64,000 nt of DNA from Albula goreensis (Eukaryota; Chordata; Actinopteri; Albuliformes; Albulidae), in the NCBI GenBank assembly GCA_022829145.1, contig CM040755.1:13083063-13147062 (forward strand). The letters run 5' to 3'. Below the pieces are notes generated by a model that worked only from the letters and a program-made list of their open reading frames with translations, was not told where the DNA came from and did not search any database. Below are positions 39,901 to 47,319 of the stretch, piece after piece. Positions within the stretch are counted from its first letter, which is position 1; every line of letters starts with the position of its first letter. The position numbers and the translations under genes were made by a program.

Positions 39901-42900
39901 GAAACAATACAAGTGCAGTGAGACATGCAGGTGTGCTTCAAATTCATAATTAATTCATACCCATAATTCATCTCAATTCAACATGATGATAACACCTTTT
40001 GTCATTTGATGTTTCTGTGCAAAGCAACAAAGTGCAATGTACAGCCATTTCTCTCACACCATGAACATTCAGACAACAAAGATAATACTGCATAATGGTT
40101 CTGGACCTCAGCATATTTCAGAAACTGGAAGTGGCTATGGTTTCATAGAAGAGACTGAGATTACACATTTGTGAAAGTGCTCCTAAATTGAAGTTCCTCA
40201 TTATAATCACACATGAAAATGGATTAATTATCGTTGTGTGATTTCCATTGCTGTATATTTTACAGTTTTTTCTAACTTTGTTAAAGTATGTGTCAAAGGT
40301 GCGAAAAATTCAGTTGTTCTTATGACAATATGTTCACTGAAGAGAAAGCAGGTGTACTGGTTGGTCAGTGGCATCTCTATCCCTTCATTTCTCTGAAATG
40401 AGCTTAAACAAGCTAAACAGCACTCACTTGCACTGCCATACACATTTCCAATCATTTAAGACAGGGTGCAATTTATCATCCGCCATCTGACTGTCTTCCT
40501 CCTCCACAAGCGTTTCGCTGGAGGGTGGGGCCCACAGCTGCAGTTGCTCTGTAGCTGCGAGTATCCGTTTACCTGGGGGAAAACACATCATCTGAGCATA
40601 AATGGCACAACCACACTGATAGAAACTACACCCACAAAAAAGCTGCTTTTCCTTCTTTTAAAAAATATTGAGGTCAGAGAGTACTTCTCCCTGATGCTGT
40701 CATCAAATGAAAAAAATAAGATTCCAGTTTATGACCCATAATCAAACTAACTGCACTGAATTTCTTTCTTTAATCTTTACAACTAATTTAAGAAAAGATT
40801 ATTTGCATATTGGTACATAAAATTTGGAATTTGTTAGCTGTTGAAATAAATTAAATATTTTGTATGAAAGATGTACAATTTGGTCATATTTTTTCTTCAG
40901 GTTTAGAAAAAACAGTGCACTGGCTGAAAGCTTCCTGCCTAATTTTTTAACAAGCTTTAATTACCCAGTGTTCTCCCCAATTTAGAGGCCATGATTGTAA
41001 TTGCAGGCCTATTGCAGCAAGACCCCCCATTAATGTGTGAAAGCCCAACCCAGAATTCTATTCACTCCCCAGTTCACATTCTGAGCTGCATAGTTACAGC
41101 AAGGCTGCAAGGCCGAAGCAGCGGAAACATAGAGACCTTAAACACCAAAAAAAAGAGTATGCCCTGTTGTGGGGTTATATAGGGAATCCTCATCTAGGTG
41201 AAACCCTCGGCAACCCTCCCTCCTACCCTGTGAAGCACTAAAGCCAATATATACCACCCTGCAGGGCTCCTTGTCATAGATGATGCACAGCTGGCAAAGG
41301 TATGATAGGATAGAAGGGAGCACATTACTGCAATAACAGCTAGTACCTTAGCCTTAGCTATTAACAACCCCTGCCAACCCCCTATCCTTAATACACTAAA
41401 AGCTTGCCTCAAAACTGCTTTTCGGGTTGGACTGAAAATATGATAGTTACAGAGTCAGCATTACCTTGTGGGTCCCATGCCAAATTGTAGGCCATGGCAT
41501 TGAGGAAAAACTGTCCAGTCTTTTGCCACTGATAATTAAGTTGCTGTTCATGAAAAGACGTGAGCAGAAACATAATTAACTTCAGCAGACAGACATTATG
41601 CGGTACATAAGAATAAGCAAACAATAAGTAATTACTTTACAGAAGGAATGTTTTGCATGATACAAACTTAATTACATGAAATAAGACTGCAGATTTCAGA
41701 CTTGTAGCACATGAAACAATACTACTTCACAATCTTGCACATCAAAGACATGAAAAAGGAACTGGATTTTAATTGCTCATAAAATTGTCACTTGGAGTGT
41801 TGTTACATATAAAATGGGTTATTATTTAGTTCTCATGGGAAAGCCTAAAGAACCACACACAGAAAGCACAGTTCACTGACTGTAGTTGAGTAAATAATTA
41901 AGTTCAGATAAGCATGCCTGCTTCATAATATTGTGTAAGTGCACTGACAAAAGCATTACTTACATTGTGTCGCTTGTTTGGGTTAGTAGCTATTGGCTCA
42001 AAAATGCACACAGTGTTGCCATAGGATGCTGCAATCTGAAAATAAATAGATTACTACATAAACATCAGGGCACTAGACAAACCCAGCACTCTTCAAAGCA
42101 ATGAGCTGACGGAGGAGGCTAATGGGGGGGATGGGCCAGGGTTTTCAGACACTTACTCTGCCTAGCTGATGGGAACATTCCACGCATCCCACTTGGATGT
42201 TGCCATGCTGGGCACCAGGGATGATCTGGACGCACTCAAAGTCACTTGCCAGAACAACGATGTCACAGCCCGATCCATAGGCCTGGAAGCGAAGGAGACA
42301 CAGACAGGTTAGCGAAAATGAACAGGAGTGAGAACACGCAGGTGCTCTGCCCTCAAAGGGCTTCTCTGGTTACTCTGACCCACCGATTTCACCTATCAAT
42401 GACATTGCTGCACATTTGCTTTGGTATGTCTGCGAGATGCTAAGGAGGTTCACTGCACTGCCGTGAGCTTCCTTGCATGGTGCTGTGCCAGACTGTTGAG
42501 GACATGGCATTGCATAACATCACCATCCAGATGAGCCAAACATCCCAGAACCTGTCTGTTCTGCACTAAGCAATCGGAACTAAGCTGGAGCTGAGGAATC
42601 AGACTCGTAAAGATAAAGGAGTCCAACACAAACAGAGAGTTCGGGTTCCCCATTTCCTATGCCTGGCTGCACGTGTACAATGCAGCAAAGGTTTTTGGTT
42701 AAGACTGTTCTTGAGCAAAGCAGCACATGTTTGATTTCCGCAGACTACTTCTGCTTTGCTAGAAAATCGAATATGTTTTACACAGAGGTGAGATGTTCAC
42801 GGACTTAATGACCAAAGCATGGAGCCTCTGCATTGTGGCTGTTTCTACTGCGCAGCCCAGAGGAAGCAGTATGTGACCCTGCCAAGAGGAACTAATGAGC

Positions 42901-45012
42901 TGAGACTGAGCACAATGCAGAACCTGTTGTTACCCAAGCCGAAGGACAGCGCGCCCAATACTGTCCTCTTCATGCTTTATTTATGGGAACACAAGAAGCA
43001 AGGAACCACAGGGACATATGGAGTGTGTACAAACCGATGCATTCTCAGTACGAATATTATGATGATTGAAAAAATAAAAAAGTAGCACGTACATATGTGT
43101 GCAAACACACAGAGGCACACACATGCAGAGGTCACAGACACTATTGTGAGCAAGGTTGTGTCCTTTTCTGCAAACGCTGCCTTTATGAACATGGAGCAGG
43201 AAGTGAAAACAGTGCAGCAGGCTGCCGTTGTGATCAGACGGGGATCCATGCTTTAGTATCGCTCGTGAGCCCCTGCAGAGCATCAGCACGGAGAGGGAGA
43301 GGGAGAGGGAGAGGGAGGGAGAGGGCTGCTGCAGATCTCGTCAGGGCATTACAGCCAGCACGCGTTACAGCAGGAATTAAGAGCAGTCACCGTCACGCAC
43401 AGGACAATCAGGTCCTGCAATACCAATACCTTACAAATCACCCCCATCACCGCAGGAAAAACGGGGCGAAATTAAACACGCAGAAAACACTCGGGCCAAC
43501 TCATCCGCAAAGTCAAAGACACAGAACACATACACATTTGTACATACACATACATACACCCACATGAATATTCATAGCTACACAGAAATACAAATACACA
43601 AATACAAATTCTCACACTAGCAAACCCACTCATACAGAAACAAGCACTCTCAGATACATTAATGCAGTAAGGCACATCTTGAAGAAAAAAGCCCTTTGCC
43701 GGTATTCATTATAGTAAATCTACCATAGTCTCATTGTGAGCTTATAAGCGTAGTTGTTAATAATTCTTTCATTGTTTTCCCAAGCATCAGAGACCTTAAA
43801 ATGCCAATATATTTGACTCAGAGTGTAAATATTTCCACACATACAATGCTGTCTTCCTTATGTTTAATGGTACAGTGCACAACACAGCTGAGCCCATTTT
43901 CAAGGAGAATACAGCTATTGTGTTCCCCTGCTTCTCCTGCTCCTTTAATTAGTTTTCATTGGAATGATATGACTGTTACTGAGTGACCCCCCTGTGCTTC
44001 ATGGTAACAACAGGAAAGCTTTATTGACATACCACAGGGACACAAAGCTGAAGCTAGTGAATGCCTTTCAGCATGATGCTGTGTTTAACAGCTCAACATC
44101 GAGTGTTGTGTCGCTCATCGACCTGGAGAAACCTGATACACAGACGACAGCCAGTCTGGCATTTGTTTCTGACATCATGTTTAATCATATGTTGTTTGCA
44201 TTACCTCTTGAAAAGAAACGGCTTTTATTTACATGGATTGAAACAACCATATAAATTTGCATTGCTGATGGCTGCTCACAATGTGAAAACGGAATGTGAA
44301 AATACAACTATGAAGGACCTAAAATGAACCACTGAGTGTAAAATGGTAACCTCAGTGAACATGATAAACTGAACCAGCATCTTGAGTTTTGCCGTGTAAC
44401 ATAATCCATGGGTTGTGTGTAACAGTTCTTATGCATCCAAAAAGCATGTGCTTAAATCCAGTACATTCAACGGCACTGAAAAGTTCTTCTGTTCATTGAA
44501 AATTAGCTTGGATCTAAAACCAGACACTCAAAGGAGATGCTTGTTGCAGTTGTTCTTTTAGACCAAGGTCAATTATTTCCATGACCAATTCCATGATTGC
44601 AAAGCATTCTACCAAGGACCATCATGAACTCCAGTCAACTTGCCTTAGTTACAGAAATATTAATTTTCTACAGACAAAGCACAGTTGTTAAACATTATGA
44701 AACATTGTGTATAAGCATAATAATGCTTCTCCACAGATCCACCTGCTGCACCTTGCACAAGGTGAACACCTGTGGGCCTCCAATGGTATATAACGGATGT
44801 GAAACCGTGGGTTTAGTGGGAGTATTATGGCATCAGGCATTTTGTACAGGACCTCTGTCCCTGTGTATGTCAGCTGCCATGGTGTCCTGTCAACAGTGAG
44901 CCTGCTGCTAAAGGCCTAAGCAACCAGAGCACTGTTTGCTGGAACTCAGAGAATCACTGACATAAGCTGAGCAGAGGACAGGCACTTACACACACACTCA
45001 CACACACATACA

Positions 45013-45061
<49 letters not shown>

Positions 45062-47319
45062 ACATTCATCTCAGAACAGCCTCTGGCAGTGATGCACAGC
45101 GTTGGAGCTCCTCTTTGACTATGCGCACAGATGCGACTGTGCCTCAGGGCAGGCAGAGATCCCGCTTTTCCAAAAGCACCTGAGCCACAGTGCCGGTGAC
45201 AGCATCACGGCCGCAACCTCCCCCGGCTCCAGCTACAGTGCAGGAGGCAGAGCTTCCCTACAGCAGCCATGATCAGAATCACAAAAGGGTAGCATGCCAG
45301 CAAACATCCCACACTGTGACCTATATCCATCTGGACACACTGCCGATATGGGCCTATGATCACTGTTTATATATCTCTGACTTCTTATTAGCACCCATCA
45401 TGCCACCTCAAACCATTCCAATTTAACTCACAAATGACATTCATAAAATTACATCATTAATTAAAGTGGCTTATGAAGAGGCTGTGACATTCAGAGATAG
45501 TATAATCACAGTTTTTTGGTCAGTGAATCTCCTTGTCCAGGGCAATATGCATACTGTAAGTTATACTTTTCACCTCATATTTCCATTTCTTCTTGTCATC
45601 ATTCCAAACCAGTAACTCAAGTCATGCGTGGTCCTTAAAAAGCACAATAGCAATATGCAACCAGTGTTGAAAAAAGTGATATTCTGGTTAGCTTAGTTCC
45701 TGAACCACCATTTTAAAATGCTAGCTCTTTACAGAGACATGAAACAACCCTATTTATTGTGTTGTGGTTACATAAAATTGTGCAATTTCCCACTCAGAAC
45801 TTGATATATCTGGCCACTCCTTGCAACTTCCTGCCAGTTTTTTTAAGTTCCTTTTTGTACAAATTTAATAGTAGAGCACACAATAATGCATTTAACATTA
45901 TTGTGTGATTTCTGATTATATTAAGGACTGCATAATGATGACAGGAACCCAAAGCAAACGGTTTCCTTGACATTTTATCATGTTATATTGCCAAAACAAT
46001 CCTGTGCTCATACAAACATTTATTATTTATTTTGCCTAGTGTATTTTTTATGCAACTGTAATAACAATTGTAATGGTCTTTGTATCTCATTTGCATATTT
46101 AACCATTTCACATTTTTGGAAAACTACTGTGGCCAATATCTCATCCGTGGTTTTATAACCAGTCCCAAGCTATGCCATTTTAGAAGCGAGGGGGTCACAT
46201 CAATTGTCCATCTGAGTAAAACATCATGTTTGAAGAACATAATACATGTATTAGACCCATAAATACGCCATAAACGGCTAGAATGGGTCATGGGAGGGGG
46301 AAAAGCCTGAGGAAGCAAGTGTTAATGAATTTTATATTTGAATACAAATGGTAGTTTTAGACTACCTTACAGGTGCTTATCAAATCAGAATCTCAATGTG
46401 ATAGTTAAAACGTTACTGAGTTCAGTTGCAAGACGGATAAACAATCTGCTGAACAGTACATTATTGATCGTGAACATACAATAAATCGTGACTGCCACCA
46501 GCTAAAATTCAAGCACAAGCAAATGGCAAAATTTTAGAGTGGGATCTCAAGTGTGCCCCTCTCCGACCGACTCAATTAGACTGATTCACAATATCACCAG
46601 GCAGCGTTTATCAATAAGTCGTAGGTGCATTATTTTGATATTTATATGTGCACATATGTGGAATATGCTAATTTGTATATACCACTATGCTTGCATAAAA
46701 CTTAAGAAATGTAACCATTATGCGTAGTCCAACGTCATAGTCTGCCCAGCTGATGAGCATGATGACAGCCATTCTGGTGGTTTAGGAAACACACTGACGA
46801 CAAATGTTAGTCAACTCCAGCCTTGTTATAAGGATAAAGGTGCACCGCTTCACACAGAATAGAGCCATAAAGTCGCATAAGTGACTGTGCAAAATATCCA
46901 ATCATGCACAATTCGTACTGTTCGTCGTGGGATTCCCCTACAACTACATATCTCGTAAAGGTCATTTGTTGAAACTTGTCTTCCCCATTCGGATAATGCG
47001 ATACTCTCTGCAACAACAGCAAGAAATTATAACCTTGAGCTCCCCTCAACACGATACACGAAACGAACAAATGTCATAATAAATGAATGATGCTGAGGAT
47101 AATGACGCTGTCGGGCGTCCTCGCAGTGTCAAAATTATTGTGGATAGCCAGCTATCTCTTGCAGTTTGTGCTGCTGAATCTGTGGCCAGCGATTCCCTGT
47201 TTAGGATTATAAAATAATAGTAGGCTACTTACCGTGAAAGGGATGTCATTGACGCTTCCCACCGAATAACAGCTATCCCCAGGATTAACTGCTCCAGTCA
47301 ACACTTGGTGTAGATGCAT
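10845..47319 (-). CDS. dmxl2: Dmx-like protein 2 / rabconnectin-3 alpha (dmxl2), 46 coding exons
   Basis: A giant WD40 scaffold that works with WDR7 (rabconnectin-3 beta) in the metazoan RAVE complex. It promotes V-ATPase V1-Vo assembly, so synaptic and secretory vesicles and endosomes acidify; the family also binds Rab3 regulators. Zebrafish Rbc3a is needed for hair-cell vesicle acidification, and human mutations cause neuro-endocrine disease and deafness. I joined 46 exons in frame: 9279 nt, 3092 aa with two optional cassettes, 3027 without (human about 3036). N-terminal WD repeats lie roughly at residues 40-800, a Rav1-like helical core at about 1100-2080, acidic low-complexity linkers near 1980-2000 and 2510-2530, and C-terminal WD repeats at about 2815-3092. 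The N-terminus MHLHQVLTGAVNPGD and the neighbour gldn favour dmxl2 over dmxl1. All junctions are GT-AG except one GC-AG. Exon coordinates follow as separate entries. Confidence 0.97.
11165..11382 (-). CDS. dmxl2: dmxl2 coding exon 45
   Basis: 218 nt, phase 1 to 0: NGATVLQYAPKQQLIISGGR, KGFICIFDIRQRQLLNTFQA and HDSAIKALALDSSEDFFVTG, two WD repeats. Donor GTGATC. Confidence 0.97.
11837..11889 (-). CDS. dmxl2: dmxl2 coding exon 44
   Basis: 53 nt, phase 2 to 1: NVCLWDTLISPNNTLVH. Donor GTAAGG. Confidence 0.95.
12100..12191 (-). CDS. dmxl2: dmxl2 coding exon 43
   Basis: 92 nt, phase 0 to 2: SWQCHSKTCGDFAFITSSSL then IATAGQSNDC, a WD repeat. Donor GTGAGT. Confidence 0.95.
12435..12512 (-). CDS. 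dmxl2: dmxl2 coding exon 42
   Basis: 78 nt, phase 0 both sides: CGVADGEGFLSLWQVNQTSS then NPKPYL. Donor GTGAGT. Confidence 0.95.
13233..13360 (-). CDS. dmxl2: dmxl2 coding exon 41 (GC donor)
   Basis: 128 nt, phase 1 to 0: MTGAQDGSVRMFEWNRPQQL then AGNARVTRLYFNSQGNK. The donor is AAG|GCAAGT, a textbook non-canonical GC site; no GT fits the conserved GNK-CGV junction. Confidence 0.95.
13851..13911 (-). CDS. dmxl2: dmxl2 coding exon 40
   Basis: 61 nt, phase 0 to 1: IMKRNLNNVKRMTSHPIYQY, preceding the C-terminal WD repeats. Donor GTAAGT. Confidence 0.95.
14553..14691 (-). CDS. dmxl2: dmxl2 coding exon 39
   Basis: 139 nt, phase 2 to 0: SDDQDYRSSH, a Pro/Ala-rich stretch, then MPWLGSGQTSMGGSV. 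Donor GTATGT. Confidence 0.95.
14724..15187. repeat. 41-bp hairpin-forming minisatellite in a dmxl2 intron
   Basis: About eleven tandem 41-bp units beginning AGGCTAGCCCTAATGGCC, plus one 17-nt truncated unit at about 15051. Two variants alternate in blocks: one with GGCCTGTGATCATTAGC, one with GGCCACTGATCATTACC. In the first, GCCTGTGATC and GATCACAGGC (for example 14984-14993 and 15004-15013) form a perfect 10-bp stem with a 10-nt loop. The array fills most of the 591-bp intron between exons 38 and 39. Confidence 0.97.
15283..15404 (-). CDS. dmxl2: dmxl2 coding exon 38
   Basis: 122 nt, phase 0 to 2: NEIVLASTHDVQEVDVASLV then PYTWIGEEFDKESR. Donor GTCTGT. Confidence 0.96.
15528..15614 (-). 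CDS. dmxl2: dmxl2 coding exon 37
   Basis: 87 nt, phase 0 both sides: VEADLGYPGGKAKIIHKESD then IIMAFAINK. Donor GTACAT. Confidence 0.96.
16056..16106 (-). CDS. dmxl2: dmxl2 possible cassette exon 36 (51 nt)
   Basis: 51 nt, phase 0 both sides, encoding SLEDHVDRVAGDRKSNK between ...KKRKQSE and VEADLGYPGG. Acceptor TGTGTAG with a T/G-rich tract, donor AAG|GTAGTA. Leaving it out joins exons 35 and 37 exactly as in the human form I recall. The charged, stop-free peptide and usable splice sites support an optional exon; it could also be chance. Confidence 0.5.
16370..16500 (+). mobile_element. tRNA-derived SINE remnant in a dmxl2 intron
   Basis: GTTGAGAGTTCAAATCC matches a Pol III B box. It is followed by a typical fish SINE body: AGTGAGGAATTGCAGTTGTA, CCCTTCAGTAACC, TTTCAGTAACATATTCAGCT. 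The A-box half (GGAGCTAGCATTTTAAC) is degraded and parts of the body are deleted. It lies antisense to dmxl2 between exons 35 and 36. Confidence 0.7.
17338..17455 (-). CDS. dmxl2: dmxl2 coding exon 35
   Basis: 118 nt, phase 2 to 0: RRLWHFLVKQEVLQELLIRY then IFTKKRKQSE. The intron to exon 34 is 99 bp. Donor GTAATG. Confidence 0.96.
17555..17756 (-). CDS. dmxl2: dmxl2 coding exon 34
   Basis: 202 nt, phase 1 to 2: NAVLKTLENWEQILLEKMNK, PPPNYINTYPADVSAGGGPA and MLEPENTPF. Donor GTAGGT. Confidence 0.96.
17925..18010 (-). CDS. dmxl2: dmxl2 coding exon 33
   Basis: 86 nt, phase 2 to 1: WALIRLVMVKLALHNVKGFL then PLTGLDFP. Donor GTAATG. Confidence 0.95.
18295..18428 (-). CDS. dmxl2: dmxl2 coding exon 32
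   Basis: 134 nt, phase 0 to 2: PFLPLSDSGALYDSDESGPS and a run of Asp/Glu, then HSDPNSY. A C-rich tract sits just inside the intron after the GTCTGT donor. Confidence 0.95.
19045..19229 (-). CDS. dmxl2: dmxl2 coding exon 31
   Basis: 185 nt, phase 1 to 0: EDVDKHRRRFNMRMLVPGRP, a Pro-rich stretch, then YKEKFIPPELSMWDYFVAK. Donor GTATGG. Confidence 0.96.
19261..19760. repeat. Purine-rich (GA/GGGA) tract in a dmxl2 intron
   Basis: About 500 bp of almost pure purine on the + strand, with GAGAGAGAGAGGGAGAGAGG near 19385 and repeated GAGGGAG blocks broken by ATTATT. It is pyrimidine-rich on the dmxl2 sense strand, just upstream of exon 31. It could form triplex DNA or act as an extended splicing-factor-binding tract. 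Confidence 0.8.
20379..20411. repeat. (CA)n microsatellite
   Basis: A CA run with one G interruption, in the intron between exons 30 and 31. Confidence 0.9.
21338..21359. repeat. Poly(A) run
   Basis: About 19 consecutive A in the dmxl2 exon 30-31 intron; no retroelement body is visible beside it. Confidence 0.85.
21931..21985. repeat. Compound (AT)n(AC)n microsatellite
   Basis: An AT run passes directly into an AC run, inside the intron downstream of cassette exon 30. Confidence 0.95.
22149..22292 (-). CDS. dmxl2: dmxl2 probable cassette exon 30 (144 nt)
   Basis: 144 nt, phase 1 on both sides and open throughout: VYEAVKTAGSHTVGPDQSTP, then a Pro/Glu-rich stretch ending DADFQPS. Acceptor TCTGACAG, donor GTGAGT. 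Joining exon 29 directly to exon 31 also keeps the frame and matches the human main form as I recall it, so inclusion is probably regulated. The intron to exon 29 is only 90 bp. Confidence 0.7.
22383..22631 (-). CDS. dmxl2: dmxl2 coding exon 29
   Basis: 249 nt, phase 1 to 1: QPKLNVMLCEAVVAVYLSLL, ELFRLAAHPLNNRMWAAVFG, then a Lys/Pro-rich tail. Donor GTACTT. Confidence 0.96.
23526..23653 (-). CDS. dmxl2: dmxl2 coding exon 28
   Basis: 128 nt, phase 2 to 1: ANQFTGMVYQGLLLSERRRL and RTESIEEHATPSSSPALWP. The acceptor is a CAGCAG tandem; the distal AG is used here because it reproduces the family's SYSQ junction. The proximal AG would add one Ser. Donor GTGTGG. Confidence 0.93.
23906..23982 (-). 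CDS. dmxl2: dmxl2 coding exon 27
   Basis: 77 nt, phase 0 to 2: VNALHTLAASLSACIYQALC then DSHSY. Donor GTACCT. Confidence 0.95.
24211..24402 (-). CDS. dmxl2: dmxl2 coding exon 26
   Basis: 192 nt, phase 0 both sides: ETTVKQLQSPLPLPTTLPLL, SASIAPTKTVIANPVLHLSN, HIHDILFTIMQM. Donor GTAACA. Confidence 0.96.
24520..24640 (-). mobile_element. Possible interspersed-repeat fragment
   Basis: On the - strand the segment begins CAGGGGTGGCCAACCCTGGC, the terminal sequence of a repeat I recognise as common in fish genomes, and continues through an AT-rich body with short CTAGTT/AACTAG inversions. No open frame. Family not assigned. Confidence 0.4.
24833..25126 (-). CDS. dmxl2: dmxl2 coding exon 25
   Basis: 294 nt, phase 0 both sides: a charged stretch, then YERHQLERRRLQAKQQHAER (probable coiled coil) and VFLSYCSLHGAKGGGVTSVR. 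Donor GTCAGC is acceptable. Confidence 0.95.
25637..26439 (-). CDS. dmxl2: dmxl2 coding exon 24
   Basis: 803 nt, phase 1 to 0: VFSFYNYLRTHPLIIRRHFA, KLFFTTANAHFKVGCPVLAL, a variable acidic linker (RDEDEEDDDGG), then EVDVIAEQLKFRACLKILMT and LYNWLEKEIGAMHKICN. Donor GTAGGC. Confidence 0.97.
26706..26970 (-). CDS. dmxl2: dmxl2 coding exon 23
   Basis: 265 nt, phase 0 to 1: VCLEKMEDIQLAMIVARLYE, LHPDPFLRSIAFWIMKDYTR and ALDTLLEQIPKEDDEN. Donor GTGAGC. Confidence 0.96.
27615..27780 (-). CDS. dmxl2: dmxl2 coding exon 22
   Basis: 166 nt, phase 2 to 0: SQHDEKMTQFFSHNFTEDRW, RKAALKNAFSLLGKQRFEQS and GSLKDAIE. The donor is the weak GAG|GTTCAC, but homology fixes the junction. Confidence 0.94.
28001..28098 (-). 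CDS. dmxl2: dmxl2 coding exon 21
   Basis: 98 nt, phase 0 to 2: VGKAAFQRNNDPLDAALFY and LAMKKKAVLWGLF. Donor GTACTC. Confidence 0.95.
28337..28506 (-). CDS. dmxl2: dmxl2 coding exon 20
   Basis: 170 nt, phase 1 to 0: LSTCHFAWAFHSEAEEELLN, RGDPQWSELRALGVGWWVRN and INTLRRMMEK, core of the Rav1-like region. Donor GTGTGC. Confidence 0.96.
28535..28640. repeat. CA-rich repeat with about 32-bp higher-order period
   Basis: CACACACGCACACA blocks punctuated by CTTATG at two places about 32 bp apart, beginning roughly 30 bp inside the intron before exon 20. More CA/CG-rich sequence follows at about 28740-28820. Confidence 0.85.
29068..29178 (-). CDS. dmxl2: dmxl2 coding exon 19
   Basis: 111 nt, phase 1 to 1: GEALDECGLRYLLAMRLHTC and LLTSLPPLYRMQLLHQ. 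Donor GTATGC. Confidence 0.95.
29265..29297. repeat. (CA)n with CAGACAGA insert
   Basis: Short CA microsatellite in the intron before exon 19. Confidence 0.85.
30155..31816 (-). CDS. dmxl2: dmxl2 coding exon 18 (largest)
   Basis: 1662 nt, residues 986-1539, phase 1 to 1. Landmarks in order: SIYPVCLAPYLIVTTCSDSK, GRPVAVSCSYTGRLAV, EFSMHVSIYECESTGGSEW, DGSHILTVGVGSNILMYGR, ITLPLGGSIKQGIRSRWVLL, SWVRDGILVVGMDCEMHVYA, then YGPTYFGPEHAQVLSSHLM. It carries the end of the first WD half and the start of the Rav1-like core. Donor GTGAGT. Confidence 0.98.
32352..32582 (-). CDS. dmxl2: dmxl2 coding exon 17
   Basis: 231 nt, phase 1 to 1. A Ser/Pro/Gln-rich variable half is followed by the conserved SASKLILSSKLVYSQRLDLP and VEVIRATPSA. 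The acceptor (GAGCAG) has a weak pyrimidine tract. Donor GTAAGT. Confidence 0.92.
34295..34414 (-). CDS. dmxl2: dmxl2 coding exon 16
   Basis: 120 nt, phase 1 to 1: APPFSEKFFLVVIEKDANR then MWHLHLKSVQACV. The acceptor is chosen to keep the frame with exon 15. Donor GTATGT. Confidence 0.94.
34667..34781 (-). CDS. dmxl2: dmxl2 coding exon 15
   Basis: 115 nt, phase 0 to 1: CGSNTQLLHVFQEDFILGYK then an acidic, proline-rich tail. Donor GTAAGG. Confidence 0.95.
34934..35023 (-). CDS. dmxl2: dmxl2 coding exon 14
   Basis: 90 nt, phase 0 both sides: KLVGEVFNIVSQQSTARPG then CIIELDVITNQ. The intron to exon 13 is only about 104 bp. Donor GTATAG. Confidence 0.95.
35128..35249 (-). CDS. dmxl2: dmxl2 coding exon 13
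   Basis: 122 nt, phase 1 to 0: CFVASDGKNLRLYQAVVDA and RKLLDELSDPETS. Donor GTAAGT. Confidence 0.95.
36046..36748 (-). CDS. dmxl2: dmxl2 coding exon 12
   Basis: 703 nt, phase 0 to 1. Contains PVAFPTGDANSLSKNIMMYA, VMMVSKHIDGSLNQWAVTFA, SHKFRYCGHRFHLNDQACH and NAATRTFHDPNAIYSELILW. The WD repeats here are split by a variable Ala/Ser-rich insert. Donor GTGAGA. Confidence 0.97.
36982..37244 (-). CDS. dmxl2: dmxl2 coding exon 11
   Basis: 263 nt, phase 1 to 0. An acidic/serine linker (GSSEHEEGEQEGS) precedes the WD-like WNKSPDMLFTIHPADGSFLV and WHVKYLDEF. Donor GTAGGC. Confidence 0.95.
37373..37579 (-). CDS. dmxl2: dmxl2 coding exon 10
   Basis: 207 nt, phase 1 to 1. GGFVVHWLNNKDLSF is conserved; the C-terminal part is charged and shorter than the human linker. 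Donor GTAACA. Confidence 0.95.
37674..37767. repeat. AAG/AAT-rich low-complexity tract
   Basis: (AAT)n followed by imperfect (AAG/GAA)n in the intron between dmxl2 exons 9 and 10. It produces a spurious Lys/Glu-rich open frame. Confidence 0.85.
37982..38156 (-). CDS. dmxl2: dmxl2 coding exon 9
   Basis: 175 nt, phase 0 to 1. Encodes SIHHLKHLRRGRRRSSALV and the conserved HRHISHHANALCHFH. Donor GTATCA. Confidence 0.95.
38800..38980 (-). CDS. dmxl2: dmxl2 coding exon 8
   Basis: 181 nt, phase 2 to 0. GSVCNVLLTSCQDGICRLWS is a WD repeat; the exon ends DKIQHALE. Donor GTAAAG. Confidence 0.95.
38990..39175. repeat. CA-rich degenerate repeat
   Basis: CACACA/CATGCA/CATACA mixture starting about 10 bp inside the intron upstream of exon 8. 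Confidence 0.8.
39332..39504 (-). CDS. dmxl2: dmxl2 coding exon 7
   Basis: 173 nt, phase 0 to 2. DDCLLKVWYP completes a WD repeat; FSFVYLAHPRTVTGFSWRK follows. Donor GTAAGC. Confidence 0.95.
39823..39889 (-). CDS. dmxl2: dmxl2 coding exon 6
   Basis: 67 nt, phase 2 to 0: AVSVHIMEWSPDGEYFATAG, a clear WD40 strand. Donor GTACAA. Confidence 0.95.
40428..40572 (-). CDS. dmxl2: dmxl2 coding exon 5
   Basis: 145 nt, phase 1 to 2. Contains LQLWAPP, an acidic loop and PVLNDWKCVWQC, all conserved in the family. Donor GTGAGT. Confidence 0.95.
41465..41543 (-). CDS. dmxl2: dmxl2 coding exon 4
   Basis: 79 nt, phase 0 to 1. Encodes QLNYQWQKTGQFFLNAMA then YNLAWDPQ, a family signature. Donor GTAATG. Confidence 0.96.
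41964..42035 (-). CDS. dmxl2: dmxl2 coding exon 3
   Basis: 72 nt, residues 72-95, phase 0 both sides: IAASYGNTVCIFEPI and a basic tail. Donor GTAAGT. Confidence 0.95.
42157..42282 (-). CDS. dmxl2: dmxl2 coding exon 2
   Basis: 126 nt, residues 30-71, phase 0 both sides. Begins AYGSGCDIVVLASDFECV, the first WD-like strand set. Donor GTAAGT. Confidence 0.96.
43290..43324. repeat. (GAGAGG)n hexanucleotide repeat
   Basis: Five to six purine hexamer units in dmxl2 intron 1. Confidence 0.9.
43520..43640. repeat. CA/TACA-rich low-complexity tract
   Basis: Imperfect CACATA/CATACA sequence in dmxl2 intron 1. Confidence 0.7.
44988..45060. repeat. (CA)n microsatellite, about 70 bp
   Basis: Long CA tract with a few T interruptions at its 5' end, then more than 40 bp uninterrupted; likely polymorphic. 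Confidence 0.95.
47233..47319 (-). CDS. dmxl2: dmxl2 coding exon 1
   Basis: 87 nt, residues 1-29, phase 0 end. The ATG has an A at -3 (AGCAAAATG) and opens MHLHQVLTGAVNPGD. The donor is GTAAGT. No upstream in-frame ATG continues this frame. Confidence 0.96.

Larger units (their letters stand above)
42283..47232 (-). other. dmxl2: dmxl2 intron 1 (4.95 kb)
   Basis: The largest intron of the gene. It contains CA- and GAGAGG-type repeats (listed) and several short open frames, the longest 156 codons and repeat-derived. None resembles a known protein. First introns often hold enhancers; no specific site could be proven here. Confidence 0.85.

Noticed and set aside
43097-43567. 156-codon + strand frame
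   Set aside because: Built from CA- and GAGAGG-type simple repeats and unrelated sequence inside dmxl2 intron 1.
46807-47070. 87-codon - strand frame in dmxl2 intron 1
   Set aside because: Looks somewhat protein-like but matches no known family, has no clear role as an alternative first exon, and would not join exon 2 through a good donor that I can see.
10845-47319. dmxl1 instead of dmxl2
   Set aside because: The N-terminal MHLHQ, the overall sequence and the neighbouring gldn all fit dmxl2 better; dmxl1 starts differently and lies elsewhere in vertebrates.
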